From Parabacteroides johnsonii DSM 18315 (lineage in GTDB: Bacteria; Bacteroidota; Bacteroidia; Bacteroidales; Tannerellaceae), in the NCBI RefSeq assembly GCF_025151045.1, contig NZ_CP102285.1:3410001-3474000 (forward strand): 64,000 bases of DNA. Reading direction: 5' to 3'. This document shows, piece after piece, positions 9,587 to 18,585 of the stretch. Position 1 is the stretch's first letter; every line of letters begins with the position of its first letter. Position numbers and translations under genes: made by a program. Below the pieces are notes generated by a model, which was given only the letters and a program-made list of their open reading frames with translations, was not told the origin of the DNA and did not search any database.

Positions 9587-10150
9587 TTATACCGTCATTA
9601 TTTCTTTTTCTTTTGCAGCGTAGAGTTCATCTACTTTCTTGATATACTTGTCATGGACCTTCTGAACTTCTGCTTCTGCATCTTTCTCGACATCCTCAGG
9701 AGTTCCGTCAGTCTTAATGCTCTTCTTCAATTGCTCAATTGCATCACGGCGAGCGTTACGAATACTGATTTTAGCAGTTTCCGCTTCCTGCTTAGATTGT
9801 TTAGCCAACAGACGACGCCGTTCTTCCGTCAGAGGAGGAATACCCAAACGAATCACTTCACCATTGTTTTCAGGAGTGATACCGACTTCGGAATCCATGA
9901 TCCCTTTTTCAATATCCTTGATAATCTTCTTCTCCCAAGGAGTAATCATGATCGTTCTCGCATCCGGAACAGTTACGGTAGCCACATTTGTCAAAGGAAC
10001 AGGAGCACCGTAATACATTACTCTCACGCAATCCAAGATTTTCGGATTCGCCTTACCGGCACGAATATGAGACAACTGTTCATCCAAATATTCGATCGCA
10101 AAGGTCATCTTCTCTTCTGCCGCCTTTACATACTGTTTTATATCTGCCAT
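9587..10150 (-). CDS. frr: Ribosome recycling factor
   Basis: A 187-residue protein that separates ribosomal subunits after termination, together with EF-G. Length and motifs match: [70 protein letters not shown] and a charged C-terminal helix. The N-terminal ATG at 10150 follows a short A-rich leader. In most bacteria frr directly follows pyrH; here the two are separated by 3.8 kb containing three sugar-use genes. Confidence 0.96.
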   Translation of the reverse strand: MADIKQYVKAAEEKMTFAIEYLDEQLSHIRAGKANPKILDCVRVMYYGAPVPLTNVATVTVPDARTIMITPWEKKIIKDIEKGIMDSEVGITPENNGEVIRLGIPPLTEERRRLLAKQSKQEAETAKISIRNARRDAIEQLKKSIKTDGTPEDVEKDAEAEVQKVHDKYIKKVDELYAAKEKEIMTV

Positions 10151-10259
10151 AAGTGATTGTATATTTTTGTTTTCTTTGTTTGTTAGGCAAACAAAAATAG
10201 TAAAGTTTTTCTTTTTGGCAAACTGTTTATGGAAATATGTTATTCCCGAACCGCTGGGA

Positions 10260-11420
10260 CTACTTCAGCTTTGTAAAAAGGAAAAGCAGGTAAAACACTC
10301 CGACTGCCAAAACCAGCAAGGCGCCTGTCTGCGAATGAAGAGCATCAGAAGCAAAGCCCATCAAGAGCGGAAAAACCGTTCCACCGAAAAGTCCCATAAT
10401 CATCAAGCCGGATACTTCGTTCTGCCGTTGGGGCATCGACAATAAAGCCTGAGAGAAAAGGATGGAGAAGACGTTCGAATTGCCATATCCGACCAAAGCG
10501 ATGCTGACATATAGCAGAGCCTTGCTGTCGAACAAAAGGAAACCTGCCATCGAAGCTACCATCAACACGACACTGACAACAAAAAATTTCTTCGGTGTCC
10601 AATGGGCCAGGATCAACGAACCAGTCAGGCAACCGACCGTACGGAAGATAAAATAGAGGCTCGTTGCAAACGCTGCCGCATGTATGTCCATCCCCAACCG
10701 TTCCATTAGGATCTTCGGGGCGGTAGTATTCGTGCCGACATCTATGCCGACATGACACATGATACCGACAAACATCAACAGGATAAACGGGTTACCCAAT
10801 AAGGCAATGCATTCGGCAAATGTGGAAGGTTTGCCTTCAGGTGCCTCTTCCTTGATAGAAGTCGCCCCCAACAGTAAAATCGCCACAATTGCTATCACCA
10901 TATAGATCGGAAACAGTACACGCCAGCCCAATCCCAGCGAAGGGATCGCCGCCGTCGCTCCCCACATGGCGATATAGGGCGCCAGAAAAGAAGCGATCGC
11001 CTTGACAAACTGCCCGAAAGTCAAACTACTCGCCAACTTATCTTCAGTAATAATATTAGAGAGAAGCGGGTTCAGAGAGGTCTGCATCAAAGCATTCCCA
11101 ATCCCTAATAAAGAAAAAGAGACCAACATCACCATATAGCCATCGCCGAAACATGGGATCAGCAACGACACGAAGGTAACAACCAGGCTCAGCATGACCG
11201 TCTTTTTCCGTCCGATCTTATTCATCAACATTCCCGTCGGGACGGAAAAGATCAGAAACCAGAAGAACACTAAAGAAGGAAAGATATTCGCTTCGGAATC
11301 CGTCAATCCTAAATCCAACTTCACATAGTTGGAGGCAATTCCTACCAAATCCACAAATCCCATCGTGAAGAAAACTAACATCACTGGGATCAGCCTTATA
11401 TACAAGCGTTTCTCTTTCAT
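10260..11420 (-). CDS. MFS sugar permease (probable fructose transporter)
   Basis: A 386-residue major facilitator with about 12 hydrophobic segments. After TM1-2 it carries the MFS loop pattern [15 protein letters not shown]. The N-terminal [15 protein letters not shown] resembles Bacteroidetes sugar MFS proteins of the FucP-like group. The gene is the last of a three-gene set (GH32, PfkB kinase, permease) with only two bases between kinase stop and permease start, so fructose released by the GH32 is the natural cargo. The substrate is inferred from context only. Confidence 0.8.
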   Translation of the reverse strand: MKEKRLYIRLIPVMLVFFTMGFVDLVGIASNYVKLDLGLTDSEANIFPSLVFFWFLIFSVPTGMLMNKIGRKKTVMLSLVVTFVSLLIPCFGDGYMVMLVSFSLLGIGNALMQTSLNPLLSNIITEDKLASSLTFGQFVKAIASFLAPYIAMWGATAAIPSLGLGWRVLFPIYMVIAIVAILLLGATSIKEEAPEGKPSTFAECIALLGNPFILLMFVGIMCHVGIDVGTNTTAPKILMERLGMDIHAAAFATSLYFIFRTVGCLTGSLILAHWTPKKFFVVSVVLMVASMAGFLLFDSKALLYVSIALVGYGNSNVFSILFSQALLSMPQRQNEVSGLMIMGLFGGTVFPLLMGFASDALHSQTGALLVLAVGVFYLLFLFTKLK

Positions 11421-11422
11421 AA

Positions 11423-12292
11423 TCAGTCTTTATTAGGATAAGCAGGCCATGCACCCTCTTTCGTACAAACAAAAGCTGCTGTCCCGACAGCTGTTTGATG
11501 GGCTTCGCGCAAGGATTTACCGGCTAATATAGAATAAACGAATGCTCCAGAGAAAGAATCTCCCGCCCCGACCGTATCAGCCACCTCGACTTTGGGAGTA
11601 AGAATCGTCGACTTGTCGGCAGCCGTATAGACAGAGCTGTAGCGACTGCCGGCAGTCAAAATCATATAGCGCAGGCTGTAACGCTCGACCAATTGGCGGC
11701 AAGCCGTATCTTCATCCTCCGAAAGGGAGAACATTTCACGTATCAGGTCGAGTTCCTCGTCATTGATCTTAAATACATTCGCCTCTTCCAGCAGACTGGC
11801 GATCAACTCCTTCGAGTAATAAGACTGACGGATATTGATATCGAAAAACCGAAGCGCCTCTTTACAGGCATAGGAAAGTAACGCATGAATCGTCGCACAC
11901 GATTCGGGCGAACGCTGCGCCAACGTACCGAAGCAGATGGCATCCGCTTCTTTCACCAGGTCGATGGCTTCCTGAGTCAAAGGTATATGATCCCAGGCAA
12001 CACCTTCTATAATCGTATAGGTCGGGATACCGTCTCTCAACTCCACCATCACGCTTCCGGTAGGATATTCGACTATCCCCAGCGAATGGCAGATACCGTT
12101 CTTATCCAACTCCTGGACGATCTCCGCTCCGAACACGTCGTCCCCGATCGCGCTGACCGCATATCCTTCGGCCCCCAATTGGGTAGCATGGTATACAAAA
12201 TTGATCGGAGCACCTCCGGCACGCTTCCCCGTTGGCAACACATCCCAAAGGAGTTCACCTATACCGACAACAACAGGTTTACTATCTTTCAT
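11423..12292 (-). CDS. PfkB-family carbohydrate kinase, probable fructokinase
   Basis: A 289-residue ribokinase-fold kinase. The N-terminus VVVGIGELLWDVLPTGKRAG contains the GE-x-LWD and glycine pair typical of fructokinases. GGAPINFVYHATQLGAEG is the first PfkB signature. Near the C-terminus, DTVGAGDSFSGAFVYS is the second signature, with the catalytic Asp and anion hole GAGD. It lies between a permease and a GH32, which supports phosphorylation of fructose at the 6-position. Fructokinase is favoured over ribokinase or other PfkB members by context and by the LWD motif. Confidence 0.88.
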   Translation of the reverse strand: MKDSKPVVVGIGELLWDVLPTGKRAGGAPINFVYHATQLGAEGYAVSAIGDDVFGAEIVQELDKNGICHSLGIVEYPTGSVMVELRDGIPTYTIIEGVAWDHIPLTQEAIDLVKEADAICFGTLAQRSPESCATIHALLSYACKEALRFFDINIRQSYYSKELIASLLEEANVFKINDEELDLIREMFSLSEDEDTACRQLVERYSLRYMILTAGSRYSSVYTAADKSTILTPKVEVADTVGAGDSFSGAFVYSILAGKSLREAHQTAVGTAAFVCTKEGAWPAYPNKD

Positions 12293-12318
12293 TATTTACT
12301 TATTTTATATTTTTAAAA

Positions 12319-13965
12319 TTATTCCCAGATGGATCGGAACGTGTATACTTCCATTTCTTTTACTTCGATATTATTTCCCCAAAAATGGAATCCTTCCCTG
12401 TTCTTCAAGTCCGGCCGACGCTCCATCGAATAAGAATAAGCCCCATCATCAATATAAACTTCAATAGAAGTCTTATCCAAGATAATATCGGCCGTGATTT
12501 CCATACTTGTCATGTTTTCGGGCGAATAGAACACACCATTGATCCGGTTGTAATTCATATCGTAATCCAGTAATGACTGCCCGAACAGGTTCAGGCCGGC
12601 ATTTGTAGCATGAGACAATTTGAGGGTTGTACGGATACGCAATGTACCTGCATCCCTATACTGCCGAAGCAGTTCATCAGCTTTATCTGCCGTCAGCGCT
12701 CTCCAATTTCCGACTGAGGTCTGCAAGCGCTCAAGTTCTTCGATCGGTTTACTAAACAGGCGAATGCCGTCTTTCGTCGTTCTCAAAGACAACTCCGTCG
12801 GGAATAACATCATCCCGTTAAAAGGCATTCCCGGATGAGAGATACGCCCCCAACCGATCTGAATACGACGGCCATCCGACTCAGGTATATTCGTAAACGT
12901 CTGGGCAGCATAGATAGAACCGGTAGAATAGTAATATTTGCCGGATTCAGGTGTAAATTTCTTTCCGTCAAACGCACCCAACATATAAGTCCCGGAAGCA
13001 CCGTACATCACCCATTTGGTATTGTCCTTATTCCCATCGACAGGAAGTTCGAATAATTCAGGACACTCCCAAAAACCGGTAATATGGCTTTCGAACGTCC
13101 AGTCTTTCAAGTTGTCGGAGTTGTATATGGAATGTCCGTCGCGCTCATTCAGCACCATAACCCATTTACCTGATGATTTATGCCAAAAGACTTTCGGATC
13201 GCGAGTATCCTTACTGTTCCATTTGGCCTTAGAATCGATCACCGGATTGCCCTTATATTTTGTCCAAGTGCGTCCTTTATCCAGGCTATAGGCTATACAT
13301 TGCACCTGCTTTTCCGGGTTGTCAGCCGTATAAATAGCCACCATCGCCGGAATACCATTCTTTCCGAAGCCGGAAGTATTGTCATAGTCGATCACTGCCG
13401 AACCGGAAAACATCGTACCGTGTTCGTCGGGATACAGGGCGATCGGTAGCTCTTCCCAATGTATCAAATCATTGCTTACTGCATGCCCCCAATGCATATT
13501 CCCCCAATCGCGTTCATACGGATTATGTTGGTAGAACAAGTGATATTCACCGTCATAATACAGCAATCCATTAGGATCGTTGTTCCATCCTCTACGTTGA
13601 GTATAGTGGATTTGCGGACGGTTGGTTTCTTTATACAAGCTATCTTGTCCGGCTATTTCATCCGCTTGATAAATCTTGTTTATACCTGTTTTATTCCCAG
13701 TATAAGATATTTTTATCTCTTTGTTCTTCAAGGCAGACAGATCACAAAACACCCAATAGTCCGGTTTTCCTGAGGCTAAACGAATCTCGAACGCCCGCTC
13801 TTGCCGCCCTCCCACATCAAATGTCATCAGAGCCCGGTCTACTTGATGCGAAATCGGCAGATTGAGGTATCTCTTCGTTATTTTCATTGCCAGGTCTTGC
13901 GCGCTCAAGGTGAAGACACAACCCACCAGGGCACTCGCAAGCACCCATATACGTTTGTTATTCAT
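12319..13965 (-). CDS. Glycoside hydrolase family 32 (levanase/inulinase/invertase-type)
   Basis: A secreted beta-fructosidase of 548 residues from the chosen start. ATG at 13965 gives MNNKRIWVLASALVGCVFTL then SAQ, a signal peptide; a longer frame upstream overlaps pyrH and lacks a signal. An N-terminal beta module (about residues 25-110, DUF4980-like) precedes the five-blade propeller. The nucleophile is in RGWNNDPNGLLYY, the transition-state Asp in DTRDPKVFW, and the acid/base Glu in WECPELFELP. The C-terminal beta sandwich holds MEITADIILDKTSIEVYIDDG. It would hydrolyse fructans or sucrose outside the cytoplasm; exo or endo mode cannot be told. It starts only 7 bases after the pyrH stop. 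Confidence 0.92.
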   Translation of the reverse strand: MNNKRIWVLASALVGCVFTLSAQDLAMKITKRYLNLPISHQVDRALMTFDVGGRQERAFEIRLASGKPDYWVFCDLSALKNKEIKISYTGNKTGINKIYQADEIAGQDSLYKETNRPQIHYTQRRGWNNDPNGLLYYDGEYHLFYQHNPYERDWGNMHWGHAVSNDLIHWEELPIALYPDEHGTMFSGSAVIDYDNTSGFGKNGIPAMVAIYTADNPEKQVQCIAYSLDKGRTWTKYKGNPVIDSKAKWNSKDTRDPKVFWHKSSGKWVMVLNERDGHSIYNSDNLKDWTFESHITGFWECPELFELPVDGNKDNTKWVMYGASGTYMLGAFDGKKFTPESGKYYYSTGSIYAAQTFTNIPESDGRRIQIGWGRISHPGMPFNGMMLFPTELSLRTTKDGIRLFSKPIEELERLQTSVGNWRALTADKADELLRQYRDAGTLRIRTTLKLSHATNAGLNLFGQSLLDYDMNYNRINGVFYSPENMTSMEITADIILDKTSIEVYIDDGAYSYSMERRPDLKNREGFHFWGNNIEVKEMEVYTFRSIWE

Positions 13966-13972
13966 TTCAGCA

Positions 13973-14683
13973 TTAATTATGCACCAGCGTTCCGATATTT
14001 TCACCACTCATCACCTTTTTCAGGTTACCATTGGTATCCATGTCGAAGACAATGATCGGAAGATTGTTTTCCTTACACATCGTGGTGGCTGTCAGGTCCA
14101 TCACCTTGAGGCCACGCGTATAGATTTCGTCGTAGGTGATGTCCGAGAACTTGGTGGCCGTCGGATCCTTTTCCGGATCGGCAGTATAGATACCATCTAC
14201 ACGGGTTCCTTTCAGCATCACATCCGCTTCGATCTCGATACCACGCAGGGAAGAACCTGTGTCAGTCGTAAAAAACGGATTGCCAGTACCGCCCGACATA
14301 ATCACAACATGGCCCTGTTCAAGCAATTCGATCGCACGCCATTTATTATAAAACTCGCCGATCGGTTCCATACGGATAGCAGTCAGCACTTTGGCTTTCA
14401 CGCCCTGAGCGACGAGGGCAGAACTCAAGGCCAGACTGTTGATGACCGTTGCCAGCATCCCCATCTGGTCGCCTTTCACACGGTCGAAGCCTTTGGAAGC
14501 CCCGCTCAGGCCGCGGAAGATGTTGCCGCCACCAATCACAATTCCGATCTGGACACCCATTTCGGCAATTTCCTTGATCTGCGTCGCATATTCGTTCAGA
14601 CGAACTTCGTCTATACCATATTGTTTACCTCCCATAAGCGATTCTCCGCTTAATTTCAACAGGATACGTTTGTACTGAGCCAT
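13973..14683 (-). CDS. pyrH: UMP kinase
   Basis: Phosphorylates UMP to UDP; a 236-residue amino-acid-kinase-fold protein. The start is ATG 14683 (MAQYKRILLKLSGESLMGG), which matches family starts, although the frame stays open further upstream. Other family blocks are VGIVIGGGNIFRGL, DQMGMLATVINSLAL, SGGTGNPFFTTDT, LKGTRVDGIYTADPEKD and the C-terminal VFDMDTNGNLKKV. It is usually followed by frr; here a GH32 gene follows after 7 bases. Confidence 0.96.
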   Translation of the reverse strand: MAQYKRILLKLSGESLMGGKQYGIDEVRLNEYATQIKEIAEMGVQIGIVIGGGNIFRGLSGASKGFDRVKGDQMGMLATVINSLALSSALVAQGVKAKVLTAIRMEPIGEFYNKWRAIELLEQGHVVIMSGGTGNPFFTTDTGSSLRGIEIEADVMLKGTRVDGIYTADPEKDPTATKFSDITYDEIYTRGLKVMDLTATTMCKENNLPIIVFDMDTNGNLKKVMSGENIGTLVHN

Positions 14684-14820
14684 ATTGTCTTGATTTATTT
14701 GATTGTTATACCCACAAAAATACAGTATTTCAATGACCCAGCAATAGCAGTCCTTTATTTTAGTAAAACATTTTAACGAGACTGTACACCCACTGTAACA
14801 ATTTTGTAACATCTCCCTTC

Positions 14821-14828
14821 TACCTTTG
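14821..14828 (+). promoter_or_regulatory. Candidate -7 element
   Basis: TACCTTTG fits TAnnTTTG exactly. A TTTG lies 14 bases upstream (14803-14806), closer than the usual 19-21, so the -33 part is doubtful. Transcription would begin near 14835 and run into the hairpin at 14910-14952. Confidence 0.45.
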
Positions 14829-14909
14829 TCTGTAGAAAAGAGAAACACACACTTATATTACTTATTTTGAAGACGCGAAGAAATCACCAAGACCTTATTC
14901 CTAACTTTT

Positions 14910-14958
14910 ATACGGCAATCCTCTTTCAGCGGAAAGAAACGGGTTGCCGTATATTTTT
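14910..14958 (+). terminator. Strong hairpin with T-tract (terminator or attenuator)
   Basis: A 12-bp outer stem (14910-14921 with 14941-14952, one G-T pair) continues into an inner 6-bp stem TCTTTC/GAAAGA around an AGCG tetraloop, with a three-base bulge AAC on the 3' side. It is followed by ATTTTT. No protein gene precedes it on this strand, so it must end a non-coding transcript or act in the leader of the gene at 15086. Confidence 0.7.
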
Positions 14959-15085
14959 ACCTAAACAATCCCGCAATACCTATAAATACTTTAAAAACCG
15001 AAACAATACGGATTTACCTCTTGTTTTGAGGGAATAAAACTAAGAAACAGTTTCTAAAGTAGTAATCATTTAAAAACGTAATGGT

Positions 15086-15310
15086 ATGAAAGATTTATTA
15101 ATCGGTATGGTAGTCGGAGTTGTCACAGGTTATGTACTCCGCAAAATGGAAGATGATGGTAAATTCCGTTGCCTCCACGCAAACCTCCACCACCTTGCTT
15201 CAAAGGCAAAAGAAGAAGCGATGAACCTGAAAGACGCAGGCTTGGACAAAGTAGAATATGTTGCCGACCGCGTTCATCAGGTTGCAGAGCAGGAAAAGAG
15301 CAAAAAATAA
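15086..15310 (+). CDS. Small membrane-anchored protein (YtxH-like), function unknown
   Basis: A 74-residue protein. The N-terminal hydrophobic segment (LLIGMVVGVVTGYVLRKM) is a single membrane anchor, followed by a charged, helix-rich tail (ASKAKEEAMNLKDAGLDKVE) that could form a coiled coil. This layout resembles YtxH/gas-vesicle-like small envelope proteins; I do not recognise a specific family. ATG at 15086 has a purine-rich stretch upstream. Codon use looks normal. It is followed by a large palindromic repeat, then the end of convergent uvrA. Confidence 0.7.
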   Translation: MKDLLIGMVVGVVTGYVLRKMEDDGKFRCLHANLHHLASKAKEEAMNLKDAGLDKVEYVADRVHQVAEQEKSKK

Positions 15311-15353
15311 AATAGTCGAAACAAAATCCTGCTTACTAATTCAGACATAGTTT

Positions 15354-15512
15354 GAGGAGGGTATGTCAAATATCGGTATTCATGGGACGCAGACAACGCA
15401 GACGAGCGCAGATCAACGCAGATATTATTAATTATCAGCAAAATAAATCTGCGTCCATCTGTGTGTTCTGCGTCATCTGCGTCCAATGATATCAAATTGA
15501 CACACCCTCCTC
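15354..15512. repeat. Long palindromic element with GGGTGTGTCA-type ends, 3' of uvrA
   Basis: Outer arms 15354-15374 and 15488-15512 are inverted (GAGGAGGGTATGTCAAATATC against GATATCAAATTGACACACCC plus TCCTC). Inner arms of CGCAGA-type repeats (about 15384-15421 and 15448-15484) are also inverted, so the whole 159 bp forms one imperfect hairpin. No coding capacity. The ends resemble those of the element at 18374-18515. Confidence 0.8.
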
Positions 15513-15559
15513 GAATTATCGTAACAGACGTGTTTTACTAACACGCCTCTCCATTTTTA

Positions 15560-18346
15560 TCAGAGTTTATCCTTTAAATATTTTCCCGTATAAGATGCCT
15601 CGCACATGGCCACCTCCTCCGGCGTTCCGGTGCAAACCAGATTTCCTCCGGCATTTCCTCCTTCGGGGCCGAGATCAACCAGATAGTCGGCACATTTGAT
15701 CACATCCATATTATGTTCGATAATGACAACCGTATGACCTTTATCGATCAGGGCATTGAAAGCCTTCAGCAACGTCTTGATATCATGAAAATGCAGACCG
15801 GTCGTCGGCTCGTCAAAGACGAAAAGCGTCGGTTCCTGTTTCTCCTGGCCCAGATAGTAAGCAAGTTTCACACGCTGGTTTTCACCACCGGACAAAGTGG
15901 ATGAAGTCTGTCCGAGTTTGATATACCCCAACCCGACATCCTGGAGGGGTTTCAGCTTTTTGACGATCTTCTTTTCCTGTGATCCCGGATATTGTCCAAA
16001 GAACTCAATCGCCTGGTTCACGGTCATTTCCAGCATATCATAGATACTCGCACCGTGATATTCGACATCGAGCACATCCTGTTTGAAGCGCTTGCCATGG
16101 CAGGTTTCGCATTCGAGGGTGATATCGGCCATGAACTGCATCTCGACCGTGATCTTTCCTTCTCCTTTACATTCTTCACATCGCCCGCCTTCCTTATTAA
16201 AGGAGAAATAGGCAGCCGAATAGCCCATCTGCTTAGCCAAAGGCTGCTCACCGTAAAGTTTACGGATCTCATCGTAGGCCCCGATATAGGTCACCGGGTT
16301 GGAACGGGAACTCTTGCCGATGGAGTTCTGGTCGACGAACTCGATGCTTTTGATCATGTGCATATCGCCTTCCAAGCCGGAACAGTCAACCATCAAGCGG
16401 GCAGCCTCGTCTAAATAATGCTTGACACCTTCGTAGAAAATATCACGCACGAGCGAACTTTTACCCGAACCGCTGACACCTGTTACGACTGTCATCACAT
16501 TCAAAGGGAACTTCACATCAATCCCTTTCAAATTGTTTTTACGGGCACCTTTCACCTCGATATAATTATTCCAGGGACGACGATAAAGAGGCACTTCTAT
16601 CTGGTCCTCTCCCGTCAGATACCGGACGGTATAGCTGTTGCTACTGGTTTTCAAATCGTCCACATCACCCTGATAGACCACTTCCCCACCCAGGCGACCG
16701 GCCTTCGGACCGATGTCGATAATGTAATCGGCCGCACGGATAATCTCTTCGTCATGCTCCACCACGACCACCGTATTACCTAATGCCTGCAATTGCCGGA
16801 GCACCTTGATCAGCAAATCAGTGTCGCGAGAATGGAGCCCGATACTCGGCTCGTCCAATATATAAAGAGACCCGACCAAGCTACTCCCCAAAGAGGTCGC
16901 CAAATTGATACGCTGGCTTTCTCCTCCGGAAAGGGAGGAAGACAGGCGGTCAAGCGTCAGATAGCCCAACCCCACATCCAACAGGAATTGCAGGCGGTTA
17001 GTGATCTCCGTCAGCAAACGTTTGGCAATGGATGCCTCGTTCTCGTCAAGTTGAAGGTGATCGAAAAAGGCTTTTGCTTCCGTGATCGGAAGGGTAACCA
17101 GTTCCGCAATATCCTTTCCCCCTACCTTTACATAGAGGGCTTCAGGACGCAGGCGGGACCCTTTACAAGTCGGGCAAACGGTCTTTCCGCGATAACGTGC
17201 CAACATCACACGATACTGTATCTTATAAAGGTTCTCTTCCACAAACTTAAAAAAGTCGTCGATGCCGTGCAGTCCGTGGGCACCGTGCCAAAGCAAGTCT
17301 TTCTCCCTTTGCGTCAGATCGTAATAAGGACGATGGATCGGGAAGTTATATTTCTCGCTCTTCACAATAAACTCTTTCAGCCATTCTCCCATCACATCAC
17401 CTTTCCAGCAGACTACCGCTCCCTGGAAAACGGACAGGCTTTTATCCGGCACGACCAGATTTTCATCGATACCAAGCACCTTCCCGAAACCTTCGCAAGT
17501 CGGGCAGGCACCTAACGGGTTATTAAAGCTGAACATCATATCGGTCGGTTCCTCGAACACCCTACCATCAGCCTCGAATTTCTTGGAATATTCTTTTACA
17601 ACTGTTCCTTCAGATGTGTAGATACGGATGATACAAGTATCGTGCCCTTCGAAGAAAGCCGTTTCGGCGGAATCGGCAAGACGGCTTTTCAATGTCTTGT
17701 CATCCGATACGACCAGACGGTCTATCAACAGTTCGATCACCGGGGAGGAAAGCAATGTGTCATCCGCCAATACTTCACCGATCCGGTAAACGGTCTCGCC
17801 AATGGACAAACGGGTATAGCCTTCTTTTTGCAAGATTTCCAACTGCTCCTTGATGCCACGCCCATCCGGCAGGACGACAGGAGCATATACGGCAAAGCGT
17901 GTTCCGGCAGGGTAGCCTAAAACTTCTTTCACAATATCGCTTACCTGGTGTTTCTTCACTTCCATCCCGGAGACAGGAGAGATAGTTTTCCCGATACGGG
18001 CATACAAGAGCCGAAGGTATTCGTATATCTCCGTAGAAGTTCCTACCGTCGAGCGCGGGTTGCGGGTGTTCACCTTCTGTTCGATAGCGATGGCAGGGGG
18101 AATGCCTTTGATATAGTCGCACTCCGGCTTGCTCATACGCCCCAGAAACTGGCGTGCATAGGCCGAAAGGCTCTCCACATAGCGGCGCTGCCCTTCCGCA
18201 TACAACGTATCGAATGCCAATGATGATTTTCCACTACCGGAAAGGCCGGTTATAACGACCAGTTTATCTCTGGGAATCTCGACATCGATATTTTTCAGGT
18301 TATTGATTCGAGCTCCCTTGATGAATATAGAATTGTTTTCGGACAT
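15560..18346 (-). CDS. uvrA: Excinuclease ABC subunit A
   Basis: The damage-recognition ATPase of nucleotide excision repair, 928 residues. It has two ABC modules. The first has Walker [14 protein letters not shown] near residue 34 and signature [12 protein letters not shown]; the second has [14 protein letters not shown] near residue 630 and [12 protein letters not shown]. Zinc-binding [20 protein letters not shown] and [12 protein letters not shown]...CETCHGKRF motifs are all present. [20 protein letters not shown] is the usual N-terminal block. Length is normal. It is a single gene bracketed by palindromic elements on both sides. Confidence 0.97.
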   Translation of the reverse strand: MSENNSIFIKGARINNLKNIDVEIPRDKLVVITGLSGSGKSSLAFDTLYAEGQRRYVESLSAYARQFLGRMSKPECDYIKGIPPAIAIEQKVNTRNPRSTVGTSTEIYEYLRLLYARIGKTISPVSGMEVKKHQVSDIVKEVLGYPAGTRFAVYAPVVLPDGRGIKEQLEILQKEGYTRLSIGETVYRIGEVLADDTLLSSPVIELLIDRLVVSDDKTLKSRLADSAETAFFEGHDTCIIRIYTSEGTVVKEYSKKFEADGRVFEEPTDMMFSFNNPLGACPTCEGFGKVLGIDENLVVPDKSLSVFQGAVVCWKGDVMGEWLKEFIVKSEKYNFPIHRPYYDLTQREKDLLWHGAHGLHGIDDFFKFVEENLYKIQYRVMLARYRGKTVCPTCKGSRLRPEALYVKVGGKDIAELVTLPITEAKAFFDHLQLDENEASIAKRLLTEITNRLQFLLDVGLGYLTLDRLSSSLSGGESQRINLATSLGSSLVGSLYILDEPSIGLHSRDTDLLIKVLRQLQALGNTVVVVEHDEEIIRAADYIIDIGPKAGRLGGEVVYQGDVDDLKTSSNSYTVRYLTGEDQIEVPLYRRPWNNYIEVKGARKNNLKGIDVKFPLNVMTVVTGVSGSGKSSLVRDIFYEGVKHYLDEAARLMVDCSGLEGDMHMIKSIEFVDQNSIGKSSRSNPVTYIGAYDEIRKLYGEQPLAKQMGYSAAYFSFNKEGGRCEECKGEGKITVEMQFMADITLECETCHGKRFKQDVLDVEYHGASIYDMLEMTVNQAIEFFGQYPGSQEKKIVKKLKPLQDVGLGYIKLGQTSSTLSGGENQRVKLAYYLGQEKQEPTLFVFDEPTTGLHFHDIKTLLKAFNALIDKGHTVVIIEHNMDVIKCADYLVDLGPEGGNAGGNLVCTGTPEEVAMCEASYTGKYLKDKL

Positions 18347-18373
18347 AACAATGATTTATCAGCATAACATATA

Positions 18374-18515
18374 GGGGGGTGTGTCAAAACTATCCTGTTC
18401 CCGCGCTTGACGCGGGATCGCATTAAAGCCAGTCATATAAACATCTGATTGATAAGGCTTGCTCTTTTGCGGCTCCGCGTCAAGCGCAGGGACAAGGGGA
18501 TTTTGCCCCCCATAT
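18374..18515. repeat. Palindromic element with GGGTGTGTCAAAA end, 5' of uvrA
   Basis: The left part reads GGGGGGTGTGTCAAAAC, then CTGTTCCCGCGCTTGACG. The right part (about 18467-18515) contains the inverse, CCGCGTCAAGCGCAGGGACA, and ends with TTTTGCCCCCC. It lies 27 bases upstream of the uvrA start and so could overlap its promoter or leader. It shares end and core words with 39216-39304 and 40757-40803. Confidence 0.75.
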
Positions 18516-18585
18516 AAACATTGCAAAGGTAAAAAAGGATTGCCGTTTCGCCAAGCAAACGGCTGGCATTCACATTCGGAAACAA

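Larger units (their letters stand above)
14684..15085. other. 402-bp intergenic region between divergent pyrH and the 74-residue membrane protein
   Basis: No coding frame is credible. It holds a -7 element and a strong hairpin on the plus strand (listed separately), which together could define a short RNA or an attenuated leader. The remainder, about 14960-15085, is AT-rich and without obvious structure. Confidence 0.6.

Noticed and set aside
10260-13965. Complete fructan PUL
   Set aside because: No SusC/SusD or sensor is present; only hydrolase, kinase and permease.
13862-14653. 263-codon ORF opposite GH32 and pyrH
   Set aside because: Entirely antisense to two certain genes; His/Arg-rich translation typical of a shadow frame.
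15354-15512. Insertion sequence
   Set aside because: No transposase frame; only inverted repeats, so it is described as a palindromic element.
16793-17515. 240-codon ORF opposite uvrA
   Set aside because: Antisense shadow of a full-length uvrA.
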